Source: Hyaloperonospora brassicae
Lineage: Eukaryota > Oomycota > Peronosporomycetes > Peronosporales > Peronosporaceae
Length of the DNA: 64,000 nucleotides
Assembly: GCA_947650285.1 (NCBI GenBank)
Contig: CANTFL010000921.1
Span: 62,001-126,000, forward strand
Direction of reading: 5' to 3'
The position numbers and the translations under genes are program-made. Shown here piece by piece: positions 21,328 through 30,181 of this stretch. The notes under the pieces were generated by a model. That model searched no databases and had not been told where the DNA came from. It worked only from the letters and a program-made list of their open reading frames with translations. Position 1 is the first letter of the stretch; the number at the start of each line of letters is the position of its first letter.

Positions 21328-22303
21328 ACACGCGCCCTAGGCGCTTGTAGACGGATTGCAAGTTTGCAATCGCGTCACGCATCTCCTCCGAGAGATGTGC
21401 CCTTCCCCAGGGCGAACTTAGGGAGTACACATCCCTATGTGCACGCTGCGAGTTGTCAACACAACTCGCACAAGGGTCTCCCCATGTGAGGCAAGGAATG
21501 CCTGCCTCACTCGATAAACAATGCAACCGGTACCTAGCACCGGTTGGCGTTCGCCGTTCGAACCTGAGGCGTGTTGCCTCAAGTTTCTTGAGCCACCCTT
21601 CTCGTCCAAAATTCTTTACGTTTTGGACGAACGCGTTCCACGCAGCCAAAAGCGATGTTTTGTCACGCTTTTGGTTGCTATTGTACCATCGATGTCTAAG
21701 GAAGACATCGAGATAAAAATCTTCTTCAGCGCGAAAGTTCTTCGCGCTGGGACTCAAGCCGTGAAGCTCGGTTGCATCGAATAAGGGTATTCGATGGTGT
21801 TGGCCTGTCTCGTGAGACAGGCTATTGATGAGTTGTTCGGGCAAACGCCACGGCTTCAACTCATCACGCTTCACAGTGGTACCCTTGTCGGTACCACGGC
21901 TCCCAGATTGACGACGGCTCGCGCCATCGTCAACACGCTCGTGCGAAGACGCACGAGCCGGCGGTGGTGAAGAATAGAACTCACCACCCTGATCATCGTC
22001 ATCACTGCCGAACAGACTGTGATGCGAATCACGAGTCCGTTCGTTCGGCAGTGGCCTTGGCGAATACTGAGGCGTCGCCGGTGAGCGAGACGCCTCTGGA
22101 GCATTGCCCGAGTCAGACACGTCTGACTCGCCAGAGTAGATGACCTCCACATCGGGGTCATCATACGCACGCGGCGTGATACCGCGTGCACCTGCAGCAC
22201 CTGTTGCTGCAGGCGAAGAAGGGGCGGCAGACGACGAAGCGTCTGCCGCAGAGGCTTGCACAGCACCAGGCTGTGTGGGTCTTGAGTCACCTCGCATAGA
22301 CAT
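20699..22303 (-). CDS. Antisense accessory protein of the Ty3/gypsy element, copy B (534 aa)
   Basis: Intact opposite-strand gene at the element's 3' end. Seen in the protein: a Ser/Ala-rich acidic N-terminus (1-130); a conserved globular centre (about 170-330) with FLRHRWYN, AWNAFVQNVKNFGREGW and a cysteine cluster C-x8-C-x6-C-x2-C that could bind zinc; a Pro/His-rich linker; a highly charged coiled coil (about 420-520, ELRDDLKHERDRRYALTD ...); and a basic tail HRKKKAR that could be a nuclear signal. An Inr-like TCACTTT sits 24-30 bases before the ATG and the ATG lies in the loop of a 10-bp inverted repeat. The ORF is present in A (490 codons) and as a ruin in C. Retrotransposons with antisense genes are known (for example Grande in maize), but no match was recognised. 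Function is unknown; a regulator or nucleic-acid-binding partner is conceivable. Confidence 0.8.
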   Translation of the reverse strand: MSMRGDSRPTQPGAVQASAADASSSAAPSSPAATGAAGARGITPRAYDDPDVEVIYSGESDVSDSGNAPEASRSPATPQYSPRPLPNERTRDSHHSLFGSDDDDQGGEFYSSPPPARASSHERVDDGASRRQSGSRGTDKGTTVKRDELKPWRLPEQLINSLSHETGQHHRIPLFDATELHGLSPSAKNFRAEEDFYLDVFLRHRWYNSNQKRDKTSLLAAWNAFVQNVKNFGREGWLKKLEATRLRFERRTPTGARYRLHCLSSEAGIPCLTWGDPCASCVDNSQRAHRDVYSLSSPWGRAHLSEEMRDAIANLQSVYKRLGRVFTDGPQDSSDGSRHTGGRDLQHPLTAESGAPSCSKRVDTPATGRGSSSLILNRHGDSRYAPLESVDHREHPPKDVVEEERPPPEPQAHHLDPYEMDRAIDELRDDLKHERDRRYALTDTVRKNRKDHEADRARDRADYATAQLQVERDVRSLFGELATARGEITRLNTEVSYLRDQTDRLERERKNLMDVLERGGYLHRKKKARTDSTT

Positions 22304-22318
22304 GTTAGCTATGCGAGG
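22290..22318 (-). repeat. Hairpin around the antisense start codon
   Basis: Perfect 10-bp arms CCTCGCATAG (22290-22299) and CTATGCGAGG (22309-22318) enclose a 9-base loop holding the CAT/ATG at 22301-22303. Copy A has the same structure with one base changed to a G-T pair (about 6388-6416). Confidence 0.75.
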
Positions 22319-22326
22319 TCAAGCGG

Positions 22327-22333
22327 AAAGTGA
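22327..22333 (-). promoter_or_regulatory. Inr-like motif of the antisense gene, copy B
   Basis: Minus-strand TCACTTT within CCACTCACTTTCCGC, 24-30 bases upstream of the ATG at 22303. It matches the oomycete initiator consensus. Copies A and C have a matching motif at the same place. Confidence 0.5.
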
Positions 22334-22419
22334 GTGGAACGGACCAAACAAGTACTCCCTGTCCCAATGGTGGCCAACGGGTGGCCTCCATATTTCGATA
22401 GTCATACGGTGACTATCAG

Positions 22420-22433
22420 TTAAGGGGGGGTGA
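22420..22433 (+). promoter_or_regulatory. Polypurine tract
   Basis: TTAAGGGGGGGTGA directly precedes the 3' LTR, as expected for the plus-strand primer. It is preceded by an inverted repeat GATAGTCA/TGACTATC (22397-22417). Confidence 0.75.
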
Positions 22434-22821
22434 TGTAACGGGGCAGCCCGTTACATGATATTGTCACTTAAGGAAAGTGACAATAAAGAATATAAGATGG
22501 ATATTCTTTAAACAATATCACCAAAGTGGTGATATTGAAGGGTCGACCAAAGGGTCTGTTCATTGGTTGATATCGTGATGATATCAACCCACCAATCGCC
22601 GCAAGACGCGCGCAATGAGTGGTGACGAGACGTCACCATACATGCAGTTATATTAGTATAATTGAATTAAGTCAAACGAAGAGACAGTAGTTTAAAGACT
22701 TAATTTATTAATATAACAGTTCTACTTTTACCCTACCTACGCTTCCTCGCTCGCCACGTGTACGTCCGTCGGGGCACCCAAATCCCTTGCGTTAAGTTAC
22801 GCAAGGGTGTGCCCCGTTACA
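22434..22821 (+). repeat. Copy B 3' LTR
   Basis: 388 bp, differing from the 5' LTR at two positions (both T to C, in the block CGCTCGCC...CGTCCGTC near 22751-22770). Followed by target duplication GAAAA. Confidence 0.95.
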
Positions 22822-22885
22822 GAAAAGGCCACTGGTCCTAGAGCACACAAAGTCGGTGTCTCTCGCTTACGATGCAGCAGAAGCT

Positions 22886-22936
22886 TCAGTCAGTCTGTCT
22901 ATCTGTCTGTCTATCTGTCTGGTTGTCTGTCTGTCG
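22886..22936 (+). repeat. (GTCT)n-type simple repeat
   Basis: Imperfect tetranucleotide run of GTCTGTCTATCT units. The frame through it encodes only SVYLSVYL-type repeats and is not a gene. Confidence 0.85.
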
Positions 22937-24100
22937 CGTCGCTGCTCATTGCCGGGGACGCGTCCGCCGCGCTGTGTCTCGGACTTGTAGCGCCTCAGAG
23001 CGGCGGTCGGGAGCTACATTGGCGCACGCTGCGAAAGCGAGGACTAAATGAAGGCAGCATATCGACGGCGACAGCCGATAGATGCGGCAGCTCGGGGAGA
23101 GCGTATGTCGATACTATGGGAGAACGTATGTATTCATTTGTACCACAGAGAGGGAAAGCAGTTATTTAGGGGGTATTGGACTCGGCGACAATCTTCGCGT
23201 CGGCCTATCATTTGGTGCTAGTCATGCGTTTGATAGACAAAAGTTCTTGACTTTGGGCGAAGGTGCTGGATTAATCTCGACGCGCTGTCAACGTCAGCAC
23301 GCAGTTCTCTTCCCATCATCGCATATTCACACTCCCACTTAACTTCGATATCTCGCTTTACTGGTTCGAGCGAACGACTTGTCGCTGCTCTTTAGCGAGA
23401 TGGCGGTCGCAAGTTGGCCACCTGACGAAAGAAGAGGATCAAAGGAGAGAGAGATTCATGACTGTCTATTACACATAATGGTTATGCGCCAGAAGTCTGA
23501 ACTCTTCTTAGCCAAGTATACAGCGCCGGTCGCGGCAGTGGTTCATGGCACCCCTCTAGTGGTAGCGAAACTCCGCTAGCCTCTAGAGCAACAAAATTCA
23601 AGGGAGGCATGTAATCTAGCCCCTTGAAGCACCGTTGCCGCCCCTCTAGATTCACGCATAGCCAAGGCAATTCATTGACGTACACCCGTAGTCCAGAAGC
23701 GGACGAATCTTTGAGACGTCGTGGACTGCACGCCCTAAACACTGCGTCGTTGCGCTCAACAACAAGAGGTAAAAGATTGAAGAGAATATCATCGACAATG
23801 CGCGACGGGCGCTCGTAAACAAACGCAATCTAGAGCTGCTTGCGTGATGAGCTCCTCGAAATAGGGATGTGGCTACAGCACCACTCACCCGTGTGACGAT
23901 GCGATCGGAACTTTATCCTCTCGAGATGAGGTCGTGAGGCACACGGCGGTACAGATAGTTGCCGTCAACGAACGTGTTTTTAGTTGGTTGGTTCAAGATC
24001 GTCTACTTAACTGTTAAGGTTGCGAGATGTCTGAAAGTTACCAAGCTCAGATGACAACGCCGGTGCTCATTCGAGTCCGGTGGATGTACGGGGCGCGTCA
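22937..24100. other. Gene-poor stretch; one unrecognised open fragment on the minus strand
   Basis: The only coding-looking piece is minus 23482 to about 23832: a 110-codon open frame (VYERPSRIVDDILFNLL ... LRVYVNELPWLCVNLEGRQ ... PLNFVALEASG) that starts after ...CTCTAG, a possible splice acceptor, and ends in TGA. It has no ATG and no family was recognised. It may be an exon or a degraded gene. Confidence 0.3.
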
Positions 24101-24252
24101 CCTAAAGTGACGCTCTCGGTTCGTCTGACTAGGGCTGCTGTAGCCAAGGGACAAATGGGTATCGTTCGTGATCTGTCACGGCCGCCCGGGCGGCAGGAAG
24201 ATCACAAAGAGTGCAATCGCCGAAGCGAAGACACATATCGTAGGGAAACCCT

Positions 24253-24480
24253 GGTGACCGCTTGCGCGGCCCCTCGACGTGGAGTGCGATCACCGAAGTG
24301 ACTGCAAGGCGGCCGCTTGCGTTACCCGTCGTTCCCCTCCGCACACACCCGAGACAGCGAGTGCAGCGTGCCCGTGTCAGAACTGAGACCCTGTCGGCTC
24401 CCCTAGGGGAGGATTCCCTCCGACGTGGCAGCCCCCGAAGGGGAAAAGGATTGGCTTTAGCTGAACCGTAAACATTTGGG
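24253..24480 (-). repeat. Dispersed repeat module, copy 1
   Basis: On the minus strand: GGTTCAGCTAAAGCC, a C/G-rich GGGAGCCGAC block, then further along GTCACTTCGGTGATCGCACTCCACGTCG and GCGCAAGCGG. The same modules occur on the plus strand at 27353-27540 and 49748-50490. Confidence 0.65.
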
Positions 24481-24669
24481 AAATCGATCGTGTTTTGGAT
24501 CCAGGTAGCTCCTTCGTTCCAGCGCGTGACCCATCTTGACCTGCGGCGCGAGGCTAATCCCGTCGTCTGTATCCGCACGTAACAAGGCCGCAGAAATCCA
24601 GTGGCGATCCGAATAGATGATGATAGCAAGGCTAATGCAGGGACAGAGATGCTTAGGCAACGACACCAT
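24457..24669 (-). pseudogene. Possible retroelement RNase H-like fragment
   Basis: The minus frame contains IIIYSDRHWISAALLRADTDDG, resembling the YASxWAISAxLxQExDG stretch of gypsy-type RNase H domains. It is short and isolated, with stops on both sides. Weak resemblance only. Confidence 0.25.
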
Positions 24670-26683
24670 CGCGGCAATTTGCGATAAAATGTTTTGTTAC
24701 CGACTTCGATCTGGTCTAATGACGTCAGTATCGCGCTTCGCGTCCAATGTTGCAACGACGACAAAACAGAATCTTTTGCTGCGCAAAAAGCTTGGGCTGG
24801 CTGCAGCACTTGACAGGAGAACAGCAGAGTTGACAATAAAACGAGCTGTATCGATATGCGGGATTAAGATTGAGTGGCTCACGGGAGTCACGGCTCACTG
24901 TTCGTAGTCCTCTACTGCTCCAAACGTTTGCAGTTATACAACTCGTATTCTCAATGTGCAAATGCAAGGTCAATCATTACCGACATGTTCTTGTCAATGG
25001 GGTACATATGTGTGGCGGAGGATTAGACTGTCTATTGGGTCGTCATGACTGCGCTAAGATGTCTGTATGGATCATTCCCTAATTTCCTACCACAATCTGT
25101 CGTTCTTCTCCTCGCTTTCTCATTCTGCTTGCTCGAGACGTCGGGCTTCACGGGGTGCACTCTGCAAAGGGCACGTGGAAACGGATATCCAGTCCTGGGG
25201 GCAGACAGGGCGCGAAAATCGCAGAAAACGCCGGGTACCAAACCGATCACCCCCGATAGGCCGCTGGTGCACCTGGACGGTTCCGATCAAAATCACGCTC
25301 TAGGCGAGTTCTCTTCGTGGGACCGGGATCCGCGCTAGGCGAACGGGTCGGCGACCGAAGAAGACGGACGGAAAATAGCAGGAACTCGCTTGCGGCTTGG
25401 GTGCAGGGGTTCGACACTCCGTCGATATGCCCCACACCGTAGGATACCGGGGAATTGCTTCCCTCTCGGGTCGCACGCTGCGTTCCTCCCGTAGCACCTG
25501 CAGGAAAGAAAAGGCCTCCCCCTTTTTAACCTTGGCCCCACTAACGAGGACTCCCCGTCCAAGGTAAGGGGCCAGATGACTGGCTCTTAGGAGGTCTTCG
25601 TCTCGGTCCGTTGTCGCTCAAAGAGCTCAAATTGAGAAAGCCTTAATGCCACCTCATATGCGCGGACAACACCCAGCATACGGTACGCCACTACAAGGAT
25701 CACAGGCATGGTCGTGGGGAATTGGCTATACGTGAGTATGGTAGGCTTGTGCAGATTATTCCCACCAAGAAGATGTAGTGCTAGTGGGGATCTGTGCTGT
25801 AACAGGTTCGAGCGAGATTCATTTTGGAACGTTGAAGGAACATGGACCTCGTGACATAGCGACAAGGAAGGTACATGCTTATCAGAGAAACTGGATAGAA
25901 ATCCAGATCTTTCAAGCATTCAGTTTCAAGGTCCATTTCGAGCAAAGAGTTGAGATCGATGTGGGTACAAGCTGCCATCGGTAGGGCGAATTGCACGAGG
26001 TATGAACGAGTCGTGTACGTATACTTTCGCAACGATCTAAAGCTAGTGTGACGTTACGAGCTTAGCGCAATGGTGAAATTGATAGCAAGGTTTACGTACA
26101 CTCGTTGCTAGTGTTTACCAGCATTTCACACGCCATCAACGCCATAAATATGTCAACTAGTTGGTAGTTTATGCGCGCTTGTATTTGTTGATACTGCAAG
26201 GCTGTGAACACCATCAGCCTTCAGTACACCCAACAAATGTTCGAAGCATAACAAGATGGTCGATCTGAAAAAGTGTTAAAGAAGCCGTGCTACGCTTGGT
26301 CTCGTCTGCATTGGTAGGCGACCGCCAAACTAGCTGGCGCAGGATGCGGCTGGTGTCGACTGCTTACGCCAGTACTGTCGTTCAGATTATTGAAAATGGT
26401 GATCCGTGCGCTGCTGTATGAGTTTACAGAGGTGCGTCGAGCGCCCCGAGGGATTGCGGCAAAATACAAATCCATATCGAGTGGTAGGGACTATCCATGG
26501 CAGATGGCTCTGTGTATCCAAACGCACGTCCAGCTGATCGAGCTCATGAACCCCAGACGTTTTATGCACAGCTGAAAATTTGCCCGGTCGCTCCGGCATC
26601 CAACGAAGTATATCGATGTCCCCTCATCGCAGTGGAATTTGGCTGCGCGAGTAAGTGGCATTTAGTGTCGTCACTCTCATTTT
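24670..26683. other. No gene recognised
   Basis: Short unsupported frames on both strands. Pieces around 25160-25560 are GC-rich and resemble other local repeats but no ends were found. Confidence 0.35.
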
Positions 26684-26699
26684 TCATTCCGCAATTTGC
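26684..26699 (+). promoter_or_regulatory. Oomycete core promoter: Inr plus FPR
   Basis: TCATTCCGCAATTTGC. The core CATTYYNCAWTTT matches the classic oomycete initiator and flanking promoter region at every position. Transcription would start about 55-62 bases before the ATG at 26746. Confidence 0.85.
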
Positions 26700-26745
26700 T
26701 TTCAAGACCGCATTACTCGCCCACCACAACTCAAGTCCAATCGCA

Positions 26746-27111
26746 ATGCGTTTCACGGGTGCACTTGCTGCCGCCGTCGCTGCAGCAATCTCGGGGTCTT
26801 CGAGTAGTGCGTTGAGGTGCCCAACGGGCCCTAAGGATGCGTGTCACGGCCGAGTTCCGGAGGACGTGGATTATCATTCAAAAGTATGTGGGACTAGTAT
26901 AATCGCTGACTTTAATTCCTGCTGCGCAAGCTTGTGCAATTTCCCGTCATGCAGAGACACACAAGGATGCAAAGACGCGCTCAACATCCCTGAAAAATCG
27001 AGTTTGTGCCGAGTAGAGACAAACCGCGATCTGAAGAAATTCGCAAGGTGCTGTACGTGCTGCCGTTATGATCCCATACTTCCCTGCTACCGAGGTCAGA
27101 CTCCTCCGTAG
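26746..27111 (+). CDS. Small secreted cysteine-rich protein (candidate effector)
   Basis: 121 residues. Residues 1-22 (MRFTGALAAAVAAAISG ...) are a clear signal peptide with a likely cut after SSSSA. The mature part is about 99 residues with 14 cysteines in a regular pattern including CC, C-x3-C, C-x4-C and a CCTCC cluster, an even number suited to disulfide bonds. No RXLR, LFLAK or elicitin pattern is present. The frame is open for 83 codons upstream, but the Inr at 26684 places the transcript start after the upstream in-frame ATG, so 26746 is the start. The gene lies alone among repeats, the setting typical of oomycete host-interaction genes. Secretion is supported; an effector role is inference. 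Confidence 0.8.
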   Translation: MRFTGALAAAVAAAISGSSSSALRCPTGPKDACHGRVPEDVDYHSKVCGTSIIADFNSCCASLCNFPSCRDTQGCKDALNIPEKSSLCRVETNRDLKKFARCCTCCRYDPILPCYRGQTPP

Positions 27112-27352
27112 TAAGTCACGGCAGGTTCTGACCAGCAGATCGCACAGTTCCATGATCCATCCGTGGCAGATGGAATGCGAGAAGGCCTTCATTGGTGCCG
27201 CGTGGGTGTGGATGTCGAACAAGGATCACGGTAGTTGACGTTTAGCTAGTTTGCTTTAAACAGGCTGTGATGTTACAATGTGAATTGCGTCTTGACACCT
27301 CAAACTCTTGTCTTATTGGTCTTATACATCACTGCTGCAATCCCCAACGTTT

Positions 27353-27540
27353 CACGGTTCAGCTCAAGCCAGGCATTTCTTCCCCCTTCAGAGCGGCCAC
27401 TTTGGAGGAACCTCTCCCTACGGGAGCCGAAGGGGTCTAGGTTCTGCCTCGAGCAAGCTGCGCTCGCAGACTCGGGTGTGGGTGGAGTGGACCGACGGGT
27501 TGCGCAAGCGGCTAAGAAGGTCAAGATTTTCCAGCTAGAG
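27353..27540 (+). repeat. Dispersed repeat module, copy 2
   Basis: CGGTTCAGCTCAAGCCAGGC, then GGGAGCCGAAGGGGTC, then GACCGACGGGTTGCGCAAGCGG, matching the modules at 24253-24480 (minus) and 49748-49890. Confidence 0.65.
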
Positions 27541-27798
27541 GCGTTTCCGCTCCACTGCTATCGCTCCGGTGGTCATGACATTCAGTCTGGACGGTCGCTT
27601 TAGTGGCCACATTAAGGTCTGCAGCCGAGTATGATGGCTTTCTCCCGACGTGTGACGTCGCTTCGGCTACGCGCACTAACGATCAATTGGCCACGCTTGT
27701 GGTCACGGATTCGACTGGGCGCCTTTGTAGGCGCCTCTACATCTTCTACTGCATTAGGTAGCATTGCACTGAGAGCCATAAAAGATATGCTCGCCTTG

Positions 27799-28492
27799 TG
27801 TAACGGGGTTACACGTCGACTGGTGGTCGACAATAGGAGTGGTGCACACAAGGGATGGGATTCCCTTTAAAGTGATATTAGAACACAGTATCAATTGTTG
27901 AAGACTGATGTCTTTCATCCATTGATTACGAGATATTTGGAGAGGTTTTATTTAGGACATTAGCGAGTAGGTTAATTACCTTGTTCTAAGGTGGTTTTAG
28001 GTCAAAAGAAGAAATAAAGTTCAGTTCCATTTTGATTCAAAAGACGCGTGCCTCTCTGAGGCGTCTTGTGATCGTTTGAGGAGGTGGCAACGCCTTGTTA
28101 AGGCAGCTGCTCCTTGTGCACTCTCTGCGTTGATTCTCTGAATCGTTTGGTCCCCCTGGAACAAGGACCGTAACCTCTCTGAGCTTGTTGACTCTTTGAG
28201 TCGGGTCCTTTGAGCCAAAACTAAAGCTCTCTGAGCTGTTTGGCTCTTTGAGTCGGGTTCGCTGAACCACACCTTAATCGCTCTGATCTGTTTGACTCTG
28301 CGTCGGGTTCTGTGAACCACAAGTTTCTCGTTGAGCGTTAAAGTCTTCCTCTGACTTAAGGAGCTGTGTAGATCCGTTACATCTTGGGTTGGCTGGTCTT
28401 GACTTCCACTTCCCTCGCTGTCCGCTCCTAGGATCACCCAACTCGTAGATCCGGATTTCCGGATCGTACCTCCTGGCACATCAGTCGTTACA
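27799..28492 (+). repeat. Possible solo LTR of another element, with internal triplicate
   Basis: Begins TGTAACGGGGTTACA and ends CAGTCGTTACA (or at ATCCGTTACA, 28384). Within it, 28170-28325 holds three imperfect units of about 50-60 bp (CTGTTTGxCTCTTTGAGTCGGGTT ... TGAACCAC). The flanking 5-mers do not match, so the boundaries are uncertain. The open minus frame 28021-28479 is a by-product of the repeats. Confidence 0.35.
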
Positions 28493-29583
28493 AAATAGTA
28501 ACAATGGACATGCTTGACACCACATATATGTTACGATGTTGCTCTCGTACATATCGCGTTCTATGTAAGATATGCATGGGCTAATTTTCTCGCCTCTTTA
28601 CGAAGTTAAATCCGTCCGATCTACGCAACAGTAGTATTACGATCGTGTCCTATATATTAAAAGCAACTTCTTAGAGATCTCCGCAGGCTGAATTTTCAAA
28701 TGTAGCACGACCAAGTGCAATGGGCTAGATTTATACTGAATGTCACAAACGCATCCACCGTATCATTGCATTCCTATTGCTCCTTGTAGAAGTCGTTGAC
28801 TCGATATACCAATTCACATCTGCATTTGCAGCTACGCTGAGTTGTAGCCACGTGGTTGCAACAATTGGCGTTCATAGAAAGGTCATACAATTACCTCTTC
28901 ATGTCTAAAGCGTCTAGAAATCGCCTCTTGGCGTGTAGCCCGTAGCTGTAATCCACTTCGATTAGCCTGATTTTTGCTTGCTTATCTCTACCGATAATGT
29001 GGATGCCTTAAAACGCTTTATATCACGGTGACAATGACTCAGAAAACAAACAAGTGCAACAATGATTGGTGAATAGCTGCGGGTCTGTAACGAGCTAGTC
29101 CGATACATCCACATGGTGACAGACCGACAGACTGAAGCAGCTCACGCACACACACGGAAATAAACGTTCATGTATGTAATAGATTTGTTACTCATGAGTT
29201 TCTTATACGTGCAGCGATTTCGTAGACATGTCACTCCATACCTATTTTTCTGCTGTACACTGAGCTTTTAGTGCGAATTGGTCTTTTTAAATTTAGCCCT
29301 TAGACAAGTCGTATAAACACAGATGATGACGCAGTACTCTAGGTATAGGCAGTGCTAATAGAGCTATCGACGTGCTTTCTGTCGGCCATTCTTAAGGGTG
29401 TGCGAAGGTAGCAAAGGCGTCGCACTTATTCACGACGATGCAGTGCATGAGAATAGCTCAGTTGCAACGTATTATATACATGTAATGGGGTACCGGAAAA
29501 TACGTACCGGACTACCAGGACGGAGATAATTCTCACTGATAACACCAAAGGTCAGTCATCCTGCTACCTCTGAGCACTACGCA
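28493..29583. other. No gene recognised
   Basis: AT-rich stretch without long frames, RNA genes or clear repeats. Confidence 0.4.
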
Positions 29584-30047
29584 TGTTACGGGTCACGCTC
29601 TTACCAGATAATTGGTAAGACCTTGCGTTGATTGAACATAGGGCTGCGTACTACCGACGTCACGTACACGTATCTTGAGGAAGCGCAAGGAAATAAACAG
29701 AGCTAAGGAAGCTCTGTTTAAGGAATAAGTAGAACAGTATTCAAGATATTTAAGTTTCTTTAAAAAAATCATCTTTGTCGTCATCTAGCTATATTGAACT
29801 ACAATCTTCTATGTGGGTTTCTTGCCCGCCACCATTTCATGCGTCCAGCAGCGATTGGTGTTTAATTTGGTTGATGTAGCGTCTACATCAACCAATGAGT
29901 AGAGCACCCACGAATATTACCCTCGGTGGTAATATTCTGCCAACATTATCCCTTTTCGAGTAGTATTGATGAATATTATTTGAATGAATAATATTCAAAA
30001 TTTGATGCATTCGTATCAATTTTATGTAAAGGGACCACCCCGTTACA
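29584..30047 (-). repeat. Copy C 3' LTR
   Basis: TGTTACGGG ... CCCGTTACA, 464 bp. Inverted repeats with changed arms: GGTTGATGTAG/CTACATCAACC (29869-29893) and GAATATTACC/GGTAATATTC (29912-29937). Confidence 0.75.
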
Positions 30048-30162
30048 TCACACACACCACTCAACCATCAGTAACTGTAGTGAGCAATTGAATTGACAGG
30101 AAACATAGTGACCACCGTCTTGGTGCTCTGGGGAAAGGGAGCACTTGTTGGTTTTGTCTTTC

Positions 30163-30169
30163 TCATTCC
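30163..30169 (+). promoter_or_regulatory. Inr-like motif of the antisense gene, copy C
   Basis: TCATTCC in TTTCTCATTCCAACC, at the position equivalent to the motifs in A and B. It is a perfect initiator match, although the gene behind it is ruined. Confidence 0.45.
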
Positions 30170-30181
30170 AACCTTCAACGC

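Larger units (their letters stand above)
14847..22821 (+). mobile_element. Ty3/gypsy chromodomain retrotransposon, copy B (full length, young)
   Basis: 7975 bp: 388-bp LTR (14847-15234), primer-binding site, gag, -1 frameshift signal, pol, an opposite-strand accessory gene, polypurine tract, 388-bp LTR (22434-22821). The LTRs differ at two positions. The 5-bp target duplication GAAAA is present on both sides (14842-14846 and 22822-22826). The empty site would be a hairpin with the duplication in its loop. Domain order RT-RNase H-integrase-chromodomain places it in the chromovirus branch of Ty3/gypsy. One frame change in the integrase tail (near 20101-20112) is the only clear lesion in the coding region. 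Confidence 0.95.

Noticed and set aside
22807..23169. Open frame with SVYLSVYLSG repeats
   Set aside because: Translation of a GTCT simple repeat next to copy B's LTR; no ATG context or homology.
25380..25430. B-box-like GGTTCGACACTCC suggesting a tRNA gene
   Set aside because: No A-box or cloverleaf pairing could be built around it.
26497..26745. Longer N-terminus for the cysteine-rich secreted protein
   Set aside because: The Inr at 26684 lies inside it, and the signal peptide is at the later ATG.
22822..30000. Search for RXLR or Crinkler effectors
   Set aside because: No signal peptide followed by an RXLR-EER or LFLAK motif was found in any frame read.
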